A stretch of 13,615 nt of DNA from Euryarchaeota archaeon UBA82. Its GTDB lineage: Archaea; Thermoplasmatota; Poseidoniia; Poseidoniales; Poseidoniaceae. A model generated the notes under the pieces. The model ran no database searches. It was not told where the DNA came from and saw nothing but the letters and a program-made list of their open reading frames with translations. Where the stretch lies: assembly GCA_002496635.1 (NCBI GenBank), contig DAKQ01000143.1:1-13615 (forward strand), given 5' to 3'. The translations under genes and the position numbers were made by a program. Shown one piece after another: positions 13,532-13,615 of this stretch; within the stretch, counting starts at the first letter, position 1; each line of letters opens with the position of its first letter.

Positions 13532-13615
13532 ATGCGCATTCTGCTCGCATCGGCATCAACTCGTCGAGGTCTTATCCTTCAGGAGCGATTTTCAGATGTT
13601 GTGCAAAAACCACTG
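13532..13615 (+). CDS. maf: Maf-family nucleotide pyrophosphatase, 3' end missing
   Basis: Only the first 28 codons are inside the window; the frame is open at the right edge. The product begins MRILLASASTRR and continues to a segment starting GLILQE. This matches the N-terminal signature of Maf/HAM1-like nucleotide pyrophosphatases (typically ILASxSPRR), whose Ser and Arg residues bind the triphosphate of dTTP, UTP or modified nucleotides. Here Thr replaces the usual Pro before RR. The ATG at 13532 starts exactly at the signature, and no start codon lies in frame in the 30 bases upstream; the ATG at 13525 is out of frame. No Shine-Dalgarno is seen. Substrate preference cannot be judged from this fragment. 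Confidence 0.8.
   Translation, partial: MRILLASASTRRGLILQERFSDVVQKPL

Noticed and set aside
1..13615. tRNA, rRNA, CRISPR, insertion sequence or prophage signals
   Set aside because: No repeat-spacer pattern, transposase-like product, terminal inverted repeats or RNA-gene signature was seen on either strand.

Overview
The window looks like chromosomal DNA of a marine planktonic euryarchaeon, most likely of the Marine Group II / Poseidoniales type. This is inference from gene content. It carries an archaeal NMD3 homologue, the two-SIS-domain PGI/PMI isomerase and a KaiC-like RecA ATPase, next to bacterial-type genes (CcmA/CcmC/CcmD heme export, GlmS, M23 peptidase, Maf) and a very large Asp-rich surface subtilase. 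Genes are densely packed. I saw no rRNA, tRNA, CRISPR array, insertion sequence or prophage, and no gene-free stretch longer than about 100 bases.

Layout. (1) 3-527, plus: 3' part of a gene ending in an M23 metallopeptidase domain of the kind normally built into phosphotransferase-M23-aminotransferase fusion proteins; here the gene stops where the aminotransferase would begin. (2) 531-4868, minus: a tight operon read from 4868 downward: an ABC ATPase fused to a CcmB-like membrane domain, ccmC, a 49-residue ccmD, nmd3, and a bifunctional phosphoglucose/phosphomannose isomerase. (3) 4930-12716, plus: a rhomboid intramembrane protease, a 1614-residue membrane-anchored S8 protease and glmS. Both proteases end in a predicted cytosolic zinc-ribbon-like tail. 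(4) 12717-13436, minus: a KaiC-like ATPase with an altered P-loop, tail to tail with glmS. (5) 13532 to the right edge, plus: the first 28 codons of a Maf-family nucleotide pyrophosphatase.

How they may work together. The heme-export genes supply heme across the membrane for c-type cytochrome maturation; CcmE, CcmF and the thioredoxin-like partners are not here. PGI/PMI and GlmS both act on fructose 6-phosphate, feeding hexose and amino-sugar pools for glycosylation. The rhomboid and the subtilase are neighbours on one strand. The subtilase has the type I topology that rhomboids often cleave, so a two-protease release cascade is a reasonable, untested idea.

Starts that differ from the longest open frames: glmS begins at a TTG (10899), so the catalytic Cys follows Met; nmd3 uses GTG after a strong Shine-Dalgarno; the isomerase and the KaiC-like ATPase probably begin at internal ATGs (1616 and 13436). 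Small ccmD (2728-2877) and the maf fragment (13532-13615) were found by direct translation.
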